Source: Prevotellaceae bacterium
GTDB taxonomy: Bacteria; Bacteroidota; Bacteroidia; Bacteroidales; UBA932
Assembly: GCA_031259655.1 (NCBI GenBank)
Contig: JAIRLF010000227.1
Location: 1-7,510 of the forward strand
Length of the DNA stretch: 7,510 bases
Direction of reading: 5' to 3'
The position numbers and the translations under genes are program-made. The notes under the pieces were generated by a model, which did no database searches, had not been told where the DNA came from, and saw nothing but the letters and a program-made list of their open reading frames with translations. Shown here one piece after another: positions 5,352 to 7,510 of the stretch; position 1 is the first letter of the stretch, and each line of letters begins with the position of its first letter.

Positions 5352-7510
5352 CACTCGTGTACTATCACCACAATCTTTTTTCTTCCGGAGGCGCAGGAGC
5401 TGGCGGAGTAGTCGTATTCGAAGACGAATTTTTTGCCGGAGACGCCGCGATATATAGCGTCGTAGGCGGTATTGTTTTTCGTCTCCTGATACGCTTTTTG
5501 ACCGTTGAAGATTATTGCGCCGAGGGAGTTTGTCGCTGTGTTATCCGCGACAACGTTATCGGACAAAATCCAGCTGCCGGCGAGTTCGAGACCGAAGATT
5601 TTGTTGACGTTAATTGCTCCCGCCTGGTCGAGACAGAACGCGACCGTGTCGGGGCGGGGCGGAATCTTGCCGTGGGGGATATAGACGTATGCTTTGCCGA
5701 CAGCGCTGCTTGTCGAACATTCCGAGAAGTGCGTGTAGGAGTATGCGAATGTGCCGCGGTTGGGGAAGTTCGACGTGTTGATATTGCCGGTCGAGGCGGA
5801 GATTGCGGGCGACATACCGGTCGACGACCATTGCAATGCGCCTGTCGCGTAAGGTTGGACGTCGAGGAATTTCGCCAGAGAGACAATGCGACCTGGCTCC
5901 GGACATAGCATCACGCGTATATCGGAGACTTGCGGCGTCGCATCTGTTGCCGGATGCAGTTTGACCGTGTCGGGCGGGAACTCTATACCCTGCCAAAACG
6001 GACGGGCGAGGTATTGTTGAGTTGCGCCGGAGTTGTCTTTTATCCGTTTTATTGTGTCCGACGAAGATTTTATCGGGTTACCGGCTTCGTTGAACCAGTC
6101 GTAATACACATTTTCCTTTTTTTCGAAGCCCATTGTAATCATTACGTCAGGGCAGGCGCGATACTCTTCCGACAAAGGTTTGAGCGTCATGATGTACACA
6201 CGCGCCGACGAACTGCCGCCGCCGCAGCCGATTTCGTAGTCGAGGCTGTCGACGCCGTAGTGTCCGGAATTGGGAGTATAGACCAATGTGCTGTCGATAA
6301 GATTGACAGACACTGCCCCGTTCTTTGGTCCGCTGTCGGAGATGAGGCCAAAGACGTCGACAGGAGAGCATAAGAGGTAATCGTCGTTAGAGAGAATGTC
6401 TATCACTACGGACGTTGAGACCCTTGTCGTCGCTGTATCCCTCACGGCAGTTACCGGAACGCGCTGAACCTCGTATGCGCCGAGGTCGACGGCAGAGCCG
6501 AAGAATCGCGGGTTGCCCGCAAGGTCGGTTGTGAGATGATTCAGATCGGGCGTTTTACCCGCATTATAGAGCGTGTTATCTCCCATATTGACAACAGGGC
6601 TGGCGACTTGCAGAGAATAGTCGCCGCCGGAAGCAGGAGTGGCGGACGCAGGTATGGGGCTCGCAAACTGCGGGTCGTTGGAGGGAAGCGCGCCATCGAG
6701 ATTGCCCGCGCCCGGAGGATTCTGTCCTTCCAGCAATGAATAGGAGAACGTAATCGCGCCGGAGCCGGACAAATATTTGTCGACATTAGCATTCCCGTTA
6801 TTCGCGGCGTTTCCCCAGATGATGGAATTGCGGACATCCGTTATGCCGTCCCGGTAGTAGACGCCGCCGCCGGTTCCGTACGACATGTTTGAGGCTATGG
6901 TAACATTAGTCATGACGCACGAGCCGTTGTTGTATATGCCGCCACCGTTGGCGACGGATACCGCGTTGCCGCTGATCTGAACGTTGGTCAGGGTCAGGGA
7001 ACTGTTACTGTTGTGTATCCCCCCGCCGTCGGCGCTCGATGCGTTTCCGGCGACAAGTACATTTGTCAGGACGGGCGAACCGCCTTCTTCGTTGAATATG
7101 CCGCCGCCGCCGTTCGAAGTATTGCCGACGACATGAGCGTTGCTCAGGACGGGTGAACTGTTGTAGATATACGCGCCGCCGCCGTTGTTACTCGCCAAAT
7201 TGTCGACGATGACAAGATTGTTCAACACCGGCGAATCGGTTGAACTCAGGTAGACGCCGCCGCCGTTCCCGCGCGAAATCCCGGACTCGCCGTTGACGGA
7301 AATAGACTCTCCGCCGGTGGCGTATCCCTTTGTGATGGTAAAACCGTCGAGACGGGCGGTATCCGTTCCCTTAATCATGCTGCCGGCGGATACTGCTACA
7401 TGGTAAACATTGTCGGCGGAGTTGTTTTCTGTACCGATATCCCCGCTGAGGACGGTTTCGTTAGCGACGAGGTCGCGTTCGGACAGCGCGTTTTCCGTGC
7501 CGGCGAATCC
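5351..7510 (-). CDS. Large surface/secreted protein with right-handed beta-helix (polymorphic outer membrane protein-type) repeats and Ig-like domains, 5'-partial
   Basis: The frame is open from the window edge to TGA at 5353-5351, giving 719 residues. The ATG at 7378 is only an internal Met: the reading continues upstream with FAGTENALSERD and LVANETVLSGDIGTENN, the usual lead-in of these proteins. Domains in order: DGFTITKG, then five 26-residue GGG[IVA]-containing repeats (7234-6845) that should form coils of a parallel beta helix; a capping region with NSIIWGN, YSLLEGQN, PQFASP and DLAGNPRFFG...VDLGAYE; a cadherin-like/Big_9-type Ig domain (about 6463-6188) with ILSNDD, PKNGAVSVN and LVYTPNSGHYGVDSLDY; a Cys-containing segment (about 6154-5960); and two related C-terminal domains with paired cysteines (about 5914-5672 and 5647-5354). 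Role: probably a surface-exposed adhesin-like protein; the substrate is unknown. No typical type IX secretion C-terminal tail is obvious. It is co-directional with pstA, but a hairpin lies between them, so it is probably a separate unit. Confidence 0.85.
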   Translation of the reverse strand, partial: GFAGTENALSERDLVANETVLSGDIGTENNSADNVYHVAVSAGSMIKGTDTARLDGFTITKGYATGGESISVNGESGISRGNGGGVYLSSTDSPVLNNLVIVDNLASNNGGGAYIYNSSPVLSNAHVVGNTSNGGGGIFNEEGGSPVLTNVLVAGNASSADGGGIHNSNSSLTLTNVQISGNAVSVANGGGIYNNGSCVMTNVTIASNMSYGTGGGVYYRDGITDVRNSIIWGNAANNGNANVDKYLSGSGAITFSYSLLEGQNPPGAGNLDGALPSNDPQFASPIPASATPASGGDYSLQVASPVVNMGDNTLYNAGKTPDLNHLTTDLAGNPRFFGSAVDLGAYEVQRVPVTAVRDTATTRVSTSVVIDILSNDDYLLCSPVDVFGLISDSGPKNGAVSVNLIDSTLVYTPNSGHYGVDSLDYEIGCGGGSSSARVYIMTLKPLSEEYRACPDVMITMGFEKKENVYYDWFNEAGNPIKSSSDTIKRIKDNSGATQQYLARPFWQGIEFPPDTVKLHPATDATPQVSDIRVMLCPEPGRIVSLAKFLDVQPYATGALQWSSTGMSPAISASTGNINTSNFPNRGTFAYSYTHFSECSTSSAVGKAYVYIPHGKIPPRPDTVAFCLDQAGAINVNKIFGLELAGSWILSDNVVADNTATNSLGAIIFNGQKAYQETKNNTAYDAIYRGVSGKKFVFEYDYSASSCASGRKKIVVIVHE
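6845..7234 (-). repeat. Five tandem 26-residue (78-bp) beta-helix repeats within the surface-protein gene
   Basis: Translated on the minus strand, the region divides without gaps into five units of exactly 26 residues. They begin SPVLNNLVIVDN, SPVLSNAHVVGN, SPVLTNVLVAGN, SLTLTNVQISGN and SCVMTNVTIASN, and each has GGG followed by a short hydrophobic/aromatic strand about 18 residues in (GGGAYIYN, GGGIFNEE, GGGIHNSN, GGGIYNNG, GGGVYYRD). A half unit (NGGGVYLSSTD) precedes the first. The GGG codons produce the recurring ccgccgcc runs on the plus strand. The DNA copies have diverged although the protein period is strict. Confidence 0.85.

Noticed and set aside
6900..7300. Recurring ccgccgcc runs suggesting a simple-sequence DNA repeat
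   Set aside because: They are the reverse complements of Gly-Gly-Gly codons in the 26-residue protein repeats and are explained by that feature.

Overview
The window looks like chromosomal DNA of a Bacteroidetes bacterium, probably order Bacteroidales. The reasons are a large surface protein of the 'polymorphic outer membrane protein' beta-helix type with wording typical of that phylum, weak Shine-Dalgarno sequences in front of most genes, and the style of the PhoR/PhoB pair. The species cannot be named from this sequence.

Layout: the last 62 codons of a plus-strand gene (1-186), possibly the C-terminal beta domain of a glycoside hydrolase-like protein, run convergently into a minus-strand block. 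Read in the direction of transcription (right to left), that block is: the 3' 2.16 kb of a large repetitive surface protein (7510-5351, 5' end outside the window); a 258-bp gap holding several short repeats and hairpins; then pstA (5092-4238), pstB (4235-3489), phoU (3443-2706), phoB (2696-1998) and phoR (1998-247). The five phosphate genes are separated by at most 45 bp, and phoB/phoR overlap by one base (TGATG), so they very probably form one operon.

How the genes work together: PstA and PstB are one permease subunit and the ATPase of the high-affinity phosphate ABC transporter. PhoU links transporter state to the sensor kinase PhoR. PhoR phosphorylates PhoB, which then binds direct repeats with an 11-bp period in front of Pho genes. 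A candidate for such a site lies upstream of pstA (5133-5161), which would make the operon autoregulated. The usual partner genes pstS (phosphate-binding protein) and pstC (second permease subunit) are not next to pstA; the surface-protein gene occupies that place.

Most notable observations: (1) the C-terminal tail of PhoU is encoded by a long imperfect inverted repeat that looks like an inserted or captured REP-like element; (2) a candidate three-copy PHO box; (3) the absent pstS/pstC; (4) five beta-helix repeats of exactly 26 residues in the surface protein. No RNA genes, CRISPR array, transposase or integrase was seen, and I found no clear evidence of a wholly new system.
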